From assembly GCA_029531795.1 (NCBI GenBank), contig JAPEIS010000014.1, forward strand, positions 124,001 to 188,000: a stretch of 64,000 nt of DNA, read 5' to 3'. The notes under the pieces were generated by a model. That model saw only the letters and a program-made list of their open reading frames with translations. It made no database searches and was not told where the DNA came from. Positions 36,314 to 48,044 of the stretch are shown here, piece by piece; positions within the stretch are counted from its first letter, which is position 1, and each line of letters opens with the position of its first letter. The translations under genes and the position numbers were made by a program. Source of the DNA: Sclerotinia nivalis (lineage: Eukaryota > Ascomycota > Leotiomycetes > Helotiales > Sclerotiniaceae).

Positions 36314-36315
36314 TA
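36314..36315. repeat. TA target-site duplication, left
   Basis: TA directly outside the left inverted repeat, matched by TA at 38167-38168. Confidence 0.85.
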
Positions 36316-36375
36316 ACGTGGTTTATCAGTGGGTCGGCCATATCAGTGGGTCGGCCACTTTTACCTCGAATTATT
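36316..36375 (+). repeat. Left 60-bp terminal inverted repeat
   Basis: Starts ACGTGGTT and is identical to the reverse complement of 38107-38166. It contains the 17-mer doublet at 36324-36340 and 36341-36357. Confidence 0.93.
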
Positions 36376-36425
36376 GATTTAAAGCTATATTATTCAACAA
36401 AAACTAAATCAATTGATTGAAACTA

Positions 36426-38069
36426 TTAAGAATCTAATAATCTAGGATCAATTATACTATTTTGACAAGTTCTTGAATTGTGATCAGTCTTTCCATATTT
36501 ACTACAGTATCGATTAAAAAATGCTTCTCTATTAGAATTCCCCCCATTTTGATGCTTGTTGTGTTGAATCTGAATATCAATTTCTTGCTGAGATAATATA
36601 TCTTCAGCTTCTTGTCCAGTAAGTACTCCTCCATTACGTAATTGAATCTTTTTAGCGCGTCGATGTTTGCTTAATGCTATATTTGCCTTTCGAAGTATAC
36701 AATTCTCTACACTTAAAAGAGTATTCTCATAGGCTAATCTTTCTATACCTTTAGCTAGAGCTAATATAGTCTCGAATATAAATGTAGGGGAGCTTGATTG
36801 ATGACGAGCCATTCGAGATTTTATTAAAATCGATTGTGAAAGAGCTTCAGTTGGATTGTGAGATGTTTGAGAGATCCAAGAGTCTAGATCGACGAGTGGA
36901 GGGGTAGGTGTACGAATCCGAATATCTAATTTTGAGAGTATAGCTTGAAGATCAAATGGTATTAGATCTGCTCTTCGGAAATCAGCTTTTATATTCTGAG
37001 TTGTAATTGATTGTTGATATGCAGTTTTAAAAGCTATAAAGAATTCAACCTTAGTGATATGGTTGATATGAGCTTTAATAAATCCATCAATTTGATAACC
37101 ATATGCCCGTTTCAATATGCCAAAACAGCCAACGTCAAATGGTTGAGTTAAATGATTTGAATGCGGTGGTAATTTTATGCATATAATATTATTTGTTTTG
37201 CAATATGACTGAAAAGGTATCGATTCGTGACTTTCGTGCTCATCTAGTACTAGCATTCGATATTTGCCTTTCGTTCGATGAATTGTATGCTTATCGAAAT
37301 GCTTTATTCATTTCAATCCCGTTTCATTATTCGTTCATCCATTGGAAGTAGGTTTAATAGCCCAATCTGCAGGAAAACCGTTTTCCGTATACCAATTAGA
37401 AAGGTGATATTGTTTTTGAACCATCAGAAATGGAGGTATAGTTTTCCCCTCATTATTACCACATATAATCGCTGTAGCCTACTCTCTATTGTTTAATTGT
37501 ATTACCTTACTTCTGTCATTCCGTTCAACATTAGTTACAACCATTCCGGAACATATTATACTTATCATAAAGCTAGTTTCGTCGAAGTTGTAGAAATCGC
37601 AATCCAAGATACCATATTTCGCCTGTATATTCAATACCAATTGAAACTACTCTCCAATAAGCTTGGGATCCTCGCAGAGAGCTCTTTGGAAGTCATAAAT
37701 ACAACTAAAACGTGTCTTTAATTCTGTATGTCGTTGTATAAAGCGATGAGCCCAAAGCTTTCCAACCTTCTTCGTACTCTGCGTTTCGAGTATATAATTC
37801 GCTATATCTTCAATACCATTTAATTTAGGTGAAAATCCTTTATGATCTATATCAAGTATGTATTGAATAAATACCTCCTTTTCTAATTCAATCAAATTAT
37901 GACTTTTTGGTCGAATTTCAGCCATACTAGGTTTACCTTGAATTCTATCACCCAATGTAGATCGAGGTATGCAATAGGATTGAGCTGCCTTTCGAATTGT
38001 TAATTTTTTATTTGATTCAATAGCCTAAATAGTTAAGATTATACGTGCTTCTTTAGAATGAATTTCCAT
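36426..38069 (-). pseudogene. pogo/Fot1 transposase pseudogene with RIP-like nonsense mutations
   Basis: One reading frame from ATG at 38069 to the stop at 36426, 547 codons plus stop, with no frameshift. It is interrupted by stops at 38027-38025, 37649-37647, 37481-37479, 37337-37335 and 37310-37308. The context suggests the first was Gln (CAG to TAG) and the other four Trp (TGG to TAG or TGA), all C:G to T:A changes. Recognised parts are a psq-type helix-turn-helix (TIRKAAQSYCIPRSTLGDRI), a CENP-B-type HTH (KVGKLWAHRFIQRH) and the DDE_1 catalytic core with acidic residues in NFDETSF and LVLDEHESH. The usual PPHSNHLTQPFDVGCFGILK is present. A C-terminal CCHC-like knuckle has its second Cys replaced by Tyr (TGT to TAT), also a transition. 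No functional protein is expected. Confidence 0.9.
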
Positions 38070-38106
38070 GATTGATAATGAAGAAAACGCGTATTAAGTG
38101 TAGACT

Positions 38107-38166
38107 AATAATTCGAGGTAAAAGTGGCCGACCCACTGATATGGCCGACCCACTGATAAACCACGT
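38107..38166 (-). repeat. Right 60-bp terminal inverted repeat
   Basis: Exact inverted copy of the left end, with the same 17-mer doublet. Confidence 0.93.
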
Positions 38167-38168
38167 TA
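38167..38168. repeat. TA target-site duplication, right
   Basis: TA directly outside the right inverted repeat. Confidence 0.85.
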
Positions 38169-38181
38169 TTGAAAGAACGAA

Positions 38182-38284
38182 CTTCTTAAATATATAATTA
38201 AGAAGCTCGTACGGCCTCTTATAAGTCACATGATCTAATACGATCATATGACTTAACTACGGTTATGTCCATGATTATATAACC
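38182..38284. repeat. Cluster of three short palindromes next to the transposon
   Basis: CTTCTTAA/TTAAGAAG at 38182-38205; AAGTCACATGATC at 38223-38235 pairing with 38242-38254 with one C/T mismatch; and GGTTAT/ATAACC at 38261-38284. AT-rich inverted repeats of unknown role. Confidence 0.6.
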
Positions 38285-38778
38285 ATAATCCCGACACTGT
38301 GATATATAAACCTGCTTCGATATTTTCTTCAAAATCCTTTTTTTCTTCTCATATCAATGGAATAGAAGAGAAGGCGTGGAATAACAAGGAGCCGGGTAAT
38401 TCTCAAAAGAGAAGAGGGGGAGAAGATATACTTTTTTATTTATTTTATATTTTAGTCTAGACCGGATTGTGGATTGCTCCTTATTCTCAACGAAATTTGT
38501 TGTTTAAGAAATTGGATATTAGTTTCTGAGTATCGTTGTTATTGATTTAATATATCTCCCTGCTGTCCCATGTGAGCGGGATGTTAGTATTTTTCCTTCT
38601 GGTAGCAAAAATAATAATCGATAATCAGTTATAATAAATATAGATGTAGATAAAATAAAACGCTGCCTTATATTTGACTGCTTATTTGATGGATCGGAAT
38701 TATTAACTCAAGATTCCTTAACCTGAAGCTACCTTCCTACTCTGTTGTTTTGGGGTTTGAGTGATGGATAGAGTGTGG

Positions 38779-41700
38779 TTTATATAGATATACATATTGA
38801 AAGAACAAAACATGTTATTCGAGAGAGGTGGGGATGTAGGGTAGATAGTGGGATGTGGTATGTCAAATCAGTCGCTTGGCTATTTGTGAATGCGATAAGT
38901 TCTTCATTGTCTCATTACGCACCGCTCATTGCATTCATAACGTGAATATACTCCCTCAAAATCTCCTGGTCTGGATTCATGACAGCCTTTGATCTCGACA
39001 TATTTTATCGAAGTAAGATGGTAGATATATCTTTGTTTGAAAGAGTATATAGAGTGAGGATGTTGATAGAGGGAGGGCCCGATTTCATTAAAGTATATAA
39101 GTATTGCCAATTCCTCCTTATCATCAATCAACTTAAAGGAGGCAGAGTATTCTTTTCAGTAGTAACAAAAGAAGTGACAATATTGTATTGCATTGACCAC
39201 GAAAGCGGAACAGAGGTTTAGGTTGAAATTTTTTGGATATTTATATGGAAGTATAAGCGTCACTTGGACGCACATCGAGATTCCCTCAACACCGTCCACA
39301 GCATGAGAAACCGTTAGTCTGATGGTCTGAGAGATGGCTTTCGCTAGGTTTATATAGATACTTCTAGAAGAACAAAGAGAGAGTCCTAAAGAAGCGGGAA
39401 CTCAAGAGGACTGGGACGGAGCCGAGGACCGTTGATCACATGCCCGGGATATACATGAATTCATGATTATCGCCCGCATTGATTCATATACAGTCCTCGC
39501 AGCGACTAGCCCCATCTCTCATGAACCCTTCCACTTCCTCAAAATCCATCCACATCTTACCTTATCTCCTTCTCAAATCCCAAATCCCAATCCCTTTATA
39601 TAAGTAACTAAACTCGCGACTCTCAACGGGATATAAAAATATACATGAAAACCCCACACTTCAATTCGAGGAGGGGAGTTCGAACTCTCTTTTCTAGAGT
39701 ATTCCAGTGTGTATTTGAGTAATTTGAGTAAGTGGTGATATAATAGCTTGCTTAATGTTTTTGAGTTTCCGGAATTGAAGATTTATTTAGGTGGTAGAAG
39801 TTTTTTTTTTTTTTTTCAATTTTTGTTATTGTTTAAGAGGAGAAGGGATGTTGCTGTTGGTTTTTATGGTGATGATGATGGAAGAGAGGAGATGAGATGA
39901 GATAATGGGATATTATAAGTCGAGATAAGTTACGGTAGAAAGCCTAAGTGGCTAGGTCTAAACAAGCGGTTGCATGTAGTAGTCATTGAGTAATAATCAC
40001 AGCCTTGGTATTCTTATCATGTCTTAAGATTGATGAATTTGGAGAGATTTATATAGATGCTCCAGTAGAAGAAAGTATCAAAGAGGTGGAGACAGGAAGA
40101 GTGTGAATGTTACCTCATCACATCCTCTTTCCGACGCTTCTACCCCATAGTCTATATAATAGTCGAACGCCTAGTGTTTTAGTCCCGTGCACAAATTTAT
40201 TGATTCGAACCGATTCTGAACATCAGGGAAAGTAATATCCTGGCTCATTTTTACTCCGGTGTGTGTAAATTAGCGTCATATCTATCTACCTGAAACTTAA
40301 AGTTAGATGTAAATGGTTCCTTTCGAGGTATCGAATGATGGCACTATCAACACAATTGTCGATTTTTCCCTTTATTGTCGCTTAATCAGGGGGAATATCG
40401 CTATCATTTCTCAAGGTGCGCCAAAAGAGAAGATTTTAAATTGATGTAAGATTACTATTCCTTGAGTACGAGGAGACCTGGCCCCAGTTGAATCTAATTT
40501 TGGGTCAGAACACGATGCTACCGCTGCTCAAGAATTCTGCCCGCTTAATGGATCAACGGCATACTTACCTGGCAAATTATTGCCTCTGGAAGATAACTGT
40601 TTACCAAAACTAGCCCTTTTGGTCTAAGACCACGAAGTGATATCTGTATACAAAAAAAAATACGCGTCTTCCTCATGGAATATGTTAAATAGGTCTCTAC
40701 TATGAAATCATCGATCTATATTAGGTTTTGAAATTGCATTCAGCACCTTGAGAAGGAGTGAGGCAATGGAAATATTCTTTGCTATTCAGGACTTTTAGAA
40801 GCTGCAGCAATGATATGACGTGATAAATCTGCGAATGAGATGACCTTGGGTGTTGAAGGAACGATATCTTCTGAATCTTAATAATATTGATCACATATTC
40901 ACTCGCGTACCCTCACCAACCTCGGCGTGCTCTGATTACACTGCACGTCAGCACTAAACCTTATATAGTTCTCAGCTTCAGAATCTGAATCTCTAAGTTA
41001 CTTCATAGAAATTGTGAGCATGAAACATCAAAGTGCAGTTCTTTGGCTTGGAACGGGTAGTTTAAGGAAACGTTGTTTGATCGTCGTATGTATAAGCAGC
41101 GTGGTTATATCGTCTTTAGTATCTATGCACCTTCTTTATCTTAATCTTATCCCATCTTCACTTGACCATTTTGTCGTTGTCATTTCCGGTCATTCCAAAA
41201 ATCAAGTTGAAAATCTTTCTTTCCATCCCGCTAAACAATAGATCAATAATATATCGACACTACAGGCTTTCAGGAACCTACCGGCTTCAACACTTGAGTG
41301 TGTTTTCTCCGCGCCTTGAGAACACTTTGATGATGAGTTTGCCTTCTTCGCTATCTAATAATGGAAGAAACTTTGGTGCTTATATAGTGCTTAATATGCA
41401 GTTATGAAAGAGATGGCTCCCACATATTGCTGGATCATGATGAGGTGGTTGCATGCTTATTCAATCATCCTTGTCTCCTTATATCAAAACGACTAAACCT
41501 GAAAATGTAACACGCATACTTCTTTAGGTCCCGGATATCGAACCTTCAGAGAAGTTACGAATCGGGTTCCTAAGTGCCTGAGTGGTTTGAGGAGCATACC
41601 ATCATCATCTGTATTCACTCTCAATTCTTGTTTCTACTCTCCTCTCAAGATCATGTCATACTGTTATTCTTTTTCCTTAATCCAGCTCAGTTCTTGCAGC

Positions 41701-43246
41701 CAGACGAGATACACAGGGTAATATAGAAAATCAAAATAAACCATCCCAAAAAGCAGACCAAGATGCACTTCGCCCATCCACTACCACTTAGAAATGCTTA
41801 AAAAGTTTGAAGTGTTTCTTGATATCTATTCTGAAAGAATTTGGTGTGTTTATATAATACTAAAGTCATGGTCACTGTTGGATCGGCACACAGATAGGTG
41901 AATGCTTAAGGCTGCAAGGAGTCAAATCTCAATCACATACTCACCCACTTTGTTGCTTCTCCGCACCCGCTCCACTTTTTGGGATTACAGCTCTTTGTTG
42001 CCTTTCTATCAGCGTGAATTATCACTGTATCATCTAAGCCCAGATACCTAGCGTCATTCCTTAAAATCAGGTATAAGACGGGGGAAATGTGGACCAATAA
42101 TTGACAACTTAAGGTTACAAATATCCATGAAATAGTTGGCCACGAGAATTCGGGCTTCCAAAGCTACTCGAAGAGCCTTGTATGGCAAGACATGTTGGCG
42201 CGTCTTCATCAAAAATTCGGCTAATACTCAAAGTAGCAAAATTTACTCATTATATAATGAGTGTCAGGCTATCATGCATGTGTTACTCCATAATTTTCAG
42301 TTCGCAAAATCATGATCTTTCATTCACCATCTGCATCATAATTTTCAACCCCACAATCCACCCCGCTTCTCTTCCATGACTATTTCTCATTCACCATTCT
42401 CAGAATCCTATCCCCAGACCAATGTCTATTACTATAGACCTACTAAAAGTATTAAAGTTTGAATGAATTACTGGTGCATATATACCCCTCCTACCTTCCA
42501 TTTATTGCATCTCCAAACAGACCATTGCCGTTGACCGGGTCAATTGTAGGTTCGACGGCTCGTTGTTGGGGCTCCAAAGCGCTTCATGGGCCTCATGGTT
42601 GATTTCTTTGAGGTGGTTGGAGAAAAGTGCAGGCGGACGGGCTCCCGGGTCCAAGATTTAATGACTTCGTGCTATCGGTGATTCAATACTCTATCATCCT
42701 CTGTGATCAGATCATCGCTGTCTAATATAGGCACTCAATCAGTACTGTCGTTGTATCAAAATTTAAAAATCCTAGCATTCAACAAAAAGTGTTATGGATC
42801 AAAGTTCATCCACGAATCGCATTGCTAGTATATAAAATGATTGCTATATTAAAATTGTAATTGTCATTAATTGTTCCCACTGTCGCTTATGAACAGGGGC
42901 TAATGTTGTTACGAAAAAGAAATTTCACCGAGAGAAAATCCATCGCGGAAATTAACTTCGACTCTGTAGTTTCATGTCACGCACGCAAAGAAAGTACAGT
43001 TCATGAGTCTGTGGAGACATCAAATGCCCCCTTACCCTTCAGATTACCCATGATCGTTCTTAACCGTATTGCTTTGAGAACATCCACTATTTATATCTTT
43101 GAAGAGATGCTGGAGCTAAGGCTCCTAGCATCTTGAATTAAGCGACTTCCCACCTACTACTCATCAGTTTCTTCGGTGTGAATCTTCAGTAATAATCCAC
43201 CTAACCCGCTGAGTTTGTTGATGTTCGGCGCATTTTTTATATAGCC
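38779..43246 (-). repeat. Dispersed diverged TATA-module repeat family
   Basis: Minus-strand copies of a block centred on CTATATAAA: at 38,790-38,779, 39,360-39,349, 40,058-40,048, 41,389-41,379, 41,859-41,849 and about 43,246-43,235. The sequence upstream of the box (minus strand) is similar in the first three (e.g. GTTCTTCTAGAAGTATC and TTCTTCTACTGGAGCATC). The sequence downstream is similar in three (CCAAATTC..TC). Spacing is about 0.5-1.3 kb. Possible further members lie near 44,580, 45,327, 45,479 and 46,749, but these are weaker. Confidence 0.45.
39801..39816. repeat. Poly-T run
   Basis: Sixteen consecutive T residues on the plus strand; mononucleotide repeat. Confidence 0.85.
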
Positions 43247-45867
43247 AATAGAAGGCGAAGAATCCTCATTATCAAAAGTTTTCGTTCGCTTGGTGCATCT
43301 CAATGAGAGGAGGCAAATATTCACATGATGAGCTTATCCATAAAGCCTGGCACTTTCGAGGCGTGGAAATATAGTTAGCTATCAGGGAGAGACTTTCCAC
43401 CCCTAACGCTTAACACGATAGTGTTGTCGTTTTAAACTAACCGTTATCTTTATTGTGACCAATTTATACCGTCATCCATCAGCTTCAAGTGCTAACAACC
43501 GGTAAATTGATAGTTAGGTAACTGCTAGAGAATATCCAATGTGTCACGCAAACTTTGGATTTTGTCCTCAGATCCTCACAAACACCGTGCCCCATTGTTT
43601 CTTCTGGTTCCACGAAACCTCACTGTAAAAATCAGGGAATTTTGTAGCATTTGATAAAGAAAAGAAGAATAACAGACACACAGCTAATAATATTAGAGGT
43701 TGAGTGGACATTGACTTTTGAGTTCTCTTCGCCTTCATTCATTCACTATTTATCAAGTCTTTCTACTCTACCCCACTTCTCCAGCTTCTACGCCCGGTAC
43801 ATCTTGGACTACTCTTTTAGCGCCCAACTGGGGGCTTGAATACGTCCAAATACGCGCAACCTTGAATCGCCGACACAAGAATTCCCGTTGGCAAAGTTAA
43901 GTTTATGGGCTTGGTGTCAGAGCGGCCGTTTGGCATGAATCATCTAATTATTATAAACACGAGTGGGTGGATTTTGAAACGAGGTGCATGAGAATCAAGC
44001 CATAAAGCAAATATGGCGGAAATCATAACATGGCATGAGAGCGTTGTCATTTTCTTCGTGGCTGCTGTCAGTTTTTTCGTTTGGCGTTTACTGTCAGCTG
44101 ATATTGGGGCTTTGTATCCAAGTGAATTTTGGAGAACGACTCAGAACCGGGTTCTTTGAGGTTTTGTTGGATTATCCACCCTACATACAAAGCAGGTTAG
44201 AGTTCTTCATAGGTAATAAATGTGTATCAAGCTTATCTGGACCCTCCGATTCTGTGCTCCGCTTGTGACTGAATCGCATCTTCGTATGAATGTATAGACT
44301 CCTTTGCTTTTTCCTCACCAATGCCGTTCTTTTTCACCCTTGCATTCTCATTTAATAGATAGTCACCGGCATCACTTCATTCGATGGTAGTATTATCTTA
44401 CAATTTTTGATTTCTTGCAACCCAGTTCAATTACCTCAGCTGATGGGCGAAAGTGGTTCGCAACTTATCATACCAAAGAAAGCGCCCGGAGGGTATTAGT
44501 CTAAACCTGGTTTGCATATAGTTAGATGAAATGCAGTACCTTCAAATAGTCGAAAGAAACGTTGCAGTTTTTAAATCGGGGTATATAAGCCGATCTATAT
44601 CGCGATAATTGAGCTCCATAAACCTATAGCGGACTCACAATTGCGTGGGATATGGCGAAAAATCAGGGGGAAAGGATCTCTCAAGTTTGTGCCAGCTTTA
44701 TTTCAGTACTACTTTGCAAAAAAAGTCAAAATCAAAATAGCGGGTTAAAGCTTTTTTGCACGATAGTTATTAGAAAAAATGATAGCGGAATAATAATTAC
44801 TACCATCTTCTCCTATTTCTCTTCATGAAATAGTTACTTCCTTACTTATAAATATGACAACAGATTAAATTCACCACTGATTTCTGTCTTCAACGTCTGA
44901 ATCTTCCTGGAAGTCCGCCTAGCTCCATTGCTGCTAGCCAAAAACCGACAAAGTCTCTGTGAATCTTCTTAATCCTGGTAACGCCAATTTTTGTATGGCA
45001 AGATTCAAGCAAAGCATAACACAGATGCTACAGCTGAATCCCAAGGAAAGAAAACAAAATGAATAGAAAAAGGTTCTAATAATCTCATTATTTTCATCCA
45101 TTCTTTTTGCTTCGTTGTCTTCTGGGCATCTTGACAGCTGTTCTTTTTCATCACTCTAAAGTTATCGATTCGAATATTTCACAGATACTACAGAAACATT
45201 GACTAATAAGCAGGAAAAAATTCCAACTCTAAAATACCTATGTGCAGTGGCAAGTTGTGGCTTAATCGAGGAGTAAGGAGCCATGTCTCTTCATCTTGAG
45301 AGCTAGAAACCCCAATAATTTGATATTTATATATGAAGGCACCTTACATTCGGTAAGTTAAAATATGATAGAATGCATGATATACTAGGAAGACTTGAGG
45401 TTTTGCAAGATGCACTCCCACATCTCGATCATTAAGCTACCTTGATCGAGCCCGCAGCTCCACTTTCTTCAATTGACGGTATATAAACCTACATCAGCTT
45501 TTTAAATTCTTTGCCCAGTAGAAGATTAACTACTCCACACCAGAATTCGAAAGGCTGCAAGACGCAAGCGTGTAGATTCTCAGTACCAACCTCCTGGTAG
45601 GAGAGATCCAGAAATTCTTCCACCCCAGGCTCGAATATTTGAAGCTGTCCGAAATCCTTATTGTTATCTCTGAAGCTATTCACCATCAATGTTCCAGCTT
45701 TATGAATATTCTAGTATATTTATTCTTGCCATTGCTCATAAATTACATTCTTCATTTTCAAATAGCGACTGAATTTGAGGGATAAAAGGGACAAGTCGGA
45801 AGCCAATCGTGAGATTGTGGATGGAAGTTCTGCTTACAATCCTGCTCATTGTATTTTAATAAAAATA

Positions 45868-46048
45868 TTTAGGTTTCTGTACATTACCCTATCTCTGAGG
45901 AAAGGTACTTTTATAGTGGAAGTGGTAAGAGTTTGTATTATTGGGATGAGGATGGAGCTGCCTACTATGAAATTAGCACAGATATGCGCAGAAGCCAGGT
46001 CAATATCTATAGCTTGACTACAAGCTATGAGTCCTTTCCGGTAATTGA
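45868..46048 (+). pseudogene. Coding-like fragment of unknown family
   Basis: A frame following a possible acceptor (ATTTAG) reads smoothly for about 58 codons, with pieces such as SEERYFYSGSGKSLYYWDED and RRSQVNIYSLTTSYESFPVI before TGA. Just downstream, another frame at about 46,070-46,246 reads as gene-like sequence ending GFGEKQSQDEETRR. The two may be exons or relics of one gene, but the joins I tried break the frame. Confidence 0.25.
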
Positions 46049-48044
46049 CTGACACAATGTTCCCAGGGCTGCCAAGCCGAGATGAAGTTATCCCTCGTTA
46101 ACCCTAACCATTACGCCAGCATCCTAGCCGAAGCGCGGTCCTCAGTCCAAGTAGGCTACATTGCACCTGGAGCTATAACACCCCCCGAGAGAGCCATTAT
46201 CTCCGGATTTGGAGAGAAGCAAAGCCAGGATGAGGAGACGAGGAGATGATTGAGAATGCTTTGCCGTCCATCCAGCCCCGCTTCCTAGAATTTATCTTCC
46301 TCTCGAAAAGAAGGATTCCGGGAATTGATAGGGTAAAATGGGACTTGTGTTCGTCTCCGCCATTCTTCATGGGTGTGGGTAATTTTATTTGTTGTCCTCG
46401 AGATTGTTTTTTGTCATCTCAAATGACAATCTTTGCCATGTTACTGTTTAACTTCGCTGAAGTTGGACATCTACATAGGAATTCAGTCAAACCACAGCAA
46501 CCGTAAATTTTTCTGAACGGCTGAGACCTGGCTTTGAAAATGATCTTGGTTGAATCCACGGCGATCTTCCGCAAGATTCACAAAAATATTCAGTCCACCG
46601 ATGGCTTGATAGAGGTCCCAGATGATGAAGTAACGTTGATTCTTTTGGGAAGCGAATGCAAATTATCTGGACTTATGATGGTCCGAAAGGCACCTGGAAA
46701 TCTAAGCCGGAGGACTGCAATAGTTCGACAAAACTATCAAGAGAGAAGTATATAAACCATCCAGAACTTGAGTCACTTTATTCTCCAGATAGAGCTTAAG
46801 AGCATCCGCAAACATTCCACATGGTTCTGTGATCCTGAAAATCTTCGTGCTCAGCCAAGTATAGGGTAAGGATCCAAATCACTCAACTCCTGGAAAGCTT
46901 GGGTATGATATATGACATTTGGTGAAACAATCTTATAAACCAAACATTTGACTGGCATTGATTTTTAGTGCTATCGTTGAATATCCCATTGTTGCCACTT
47001 TCAACTACTTGGGAAACGCCGCTCCATTTTAAATCGAGGTTCTTTGGCAGGGAGTCTAATCTTGCTGGGCGATAGGCAAATCAAAGTCAATGCCGACATA
47101 TTCTTCAATGCGAAGGTATTGCAAGTTTTTTTATGCGATGTAATACTCAAATTGTAAGTTTATTTATAAATTACTAGTTCATAAGGCCCGACGAAATCGG
47201 AGTGTAGTAAACTAGTATAAAATTCCAAAAAGTCATTAGCCACGATACCAAGTTCTTTTATCTCCCCCAAGTTCCACATTTGCACTTCTCACAGTGACTA
47301 TATAATAATCCTATATCACGCATGCAATTTCCCTCTTCAAAATTTACTGACGACGATTACGGCCAAGGTCAGGTTTTTGACCATGCTTTGAAGATCCCGA
47401 TGTCTTACATTCATTATCTCCAAAATCCTGATCAAAAATTTGACACAATTGCGCAATCTCATCTCATCTCAGTTCTACTTTTGGCTGTTACGGAACAACA
47501 ATTGTTGTCGCTCATTTTATTTTCTCCGACAGCCATTGTCTCCTGGCTAGGCGACTTCAGAACCCATTTTAAATTTCATACGCAACAGCTATCGGTAAAA
47601 AATCTTTGACTGGACACCGCTTCGATCTCTGAGGCTTCAAACTCCTGAAATTTCTGACTGCTACGCCTTTGAAAATTCATCTAGTTGCACCAATGGCCCC
47701 AAGAACAAACATTTTATGCCCCAGAATTACAAATGGCAAGTTCGGGATCCTGAAGATTCCTGGAACGGGTGCCATCTCATTCACGAAAACAACCTCTAAT
47801 GAATCACTCCTGGAACCCCATTCCACCAAATAAAACAGAAAAGCTTCAACAAAGGAGTACTCTGTAAAGCATATTAAAATCAAAACGTTGCAAGAAGTCG
47901 CAACACAGATTTATGAACAAAGGTGACAAAGAAAGCCAGCAACGAAAGATGTGTGCCACTAGAACTAAAATCTAAAGCAACCTACTCGTAGACATAAAAT
48001 CCACCACTTCACCGAAAGTCCCGAACCCTGTGTCTCTATTCCAA

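Larger units (their letters stand above)
36316..38166 (-). mobile_element. pogo/Fot1-type Tc1-mariner transposon, full-length but mutated
   Basis: Element of 1851 bp with perfect 60-bp terminal inverted repeats (36316-36375 and 38107-38166) flanked by TA on both sides (36314-36315, 38167-38168), the usual target duplication of Tc1-mariner elements. Each inverted repeat contains two adjacent copies of the 17-mer TATCAGTGGGTCGGCCA, likely the transposase binding sites. Inside lies one transposase frame on the minus strand with five in-frame stops. The size and layout resemble the Fot1-like elements of Botrytis such as Flipper, but I cannot confirm identity. The ends are intact, so the copy might still be moved in trans by another copy's transposase. 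Confidence 0.93.
38169..48044. other. Large gene-poor region with diverged repeats
   Basis: Nearly 10 kb without an assignable intact gene. The first 130 bp right of the transposon hold three hairpin-forming palindromes. From 38.7 kb onward, TATA-type modules recur on the minus strand. A 16-base poly-T run lies at 39,801-39,816. Short coding-like traces occur, e.g. 45,868-46,048 plus, 47,322-47,609 plus and 47,677-47,883 minus, but none can be assigned. I see no tRNA, rRNA or second transposon with recognisable ends. Confidence 0.5.

Noticed and set aside
37278..37721. Plus-strand frames inside the transposon
   Set aside because: Antisense to the transposase frame, in the part where the sense strand carries stops.
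39661..39700. Possible tRNA B-box (GAGTTCGAACTC)
   Set aside because: It is a simple palindrome; no A-box or cloverleaf in the 80 bp around it.
41527..41605. tRNA-like sequence (GGTTCGATATCC on the minus strand)
   Set aside because: The T-arm stem does not pair and no acceptor stem or anticodon arm can be drawn.
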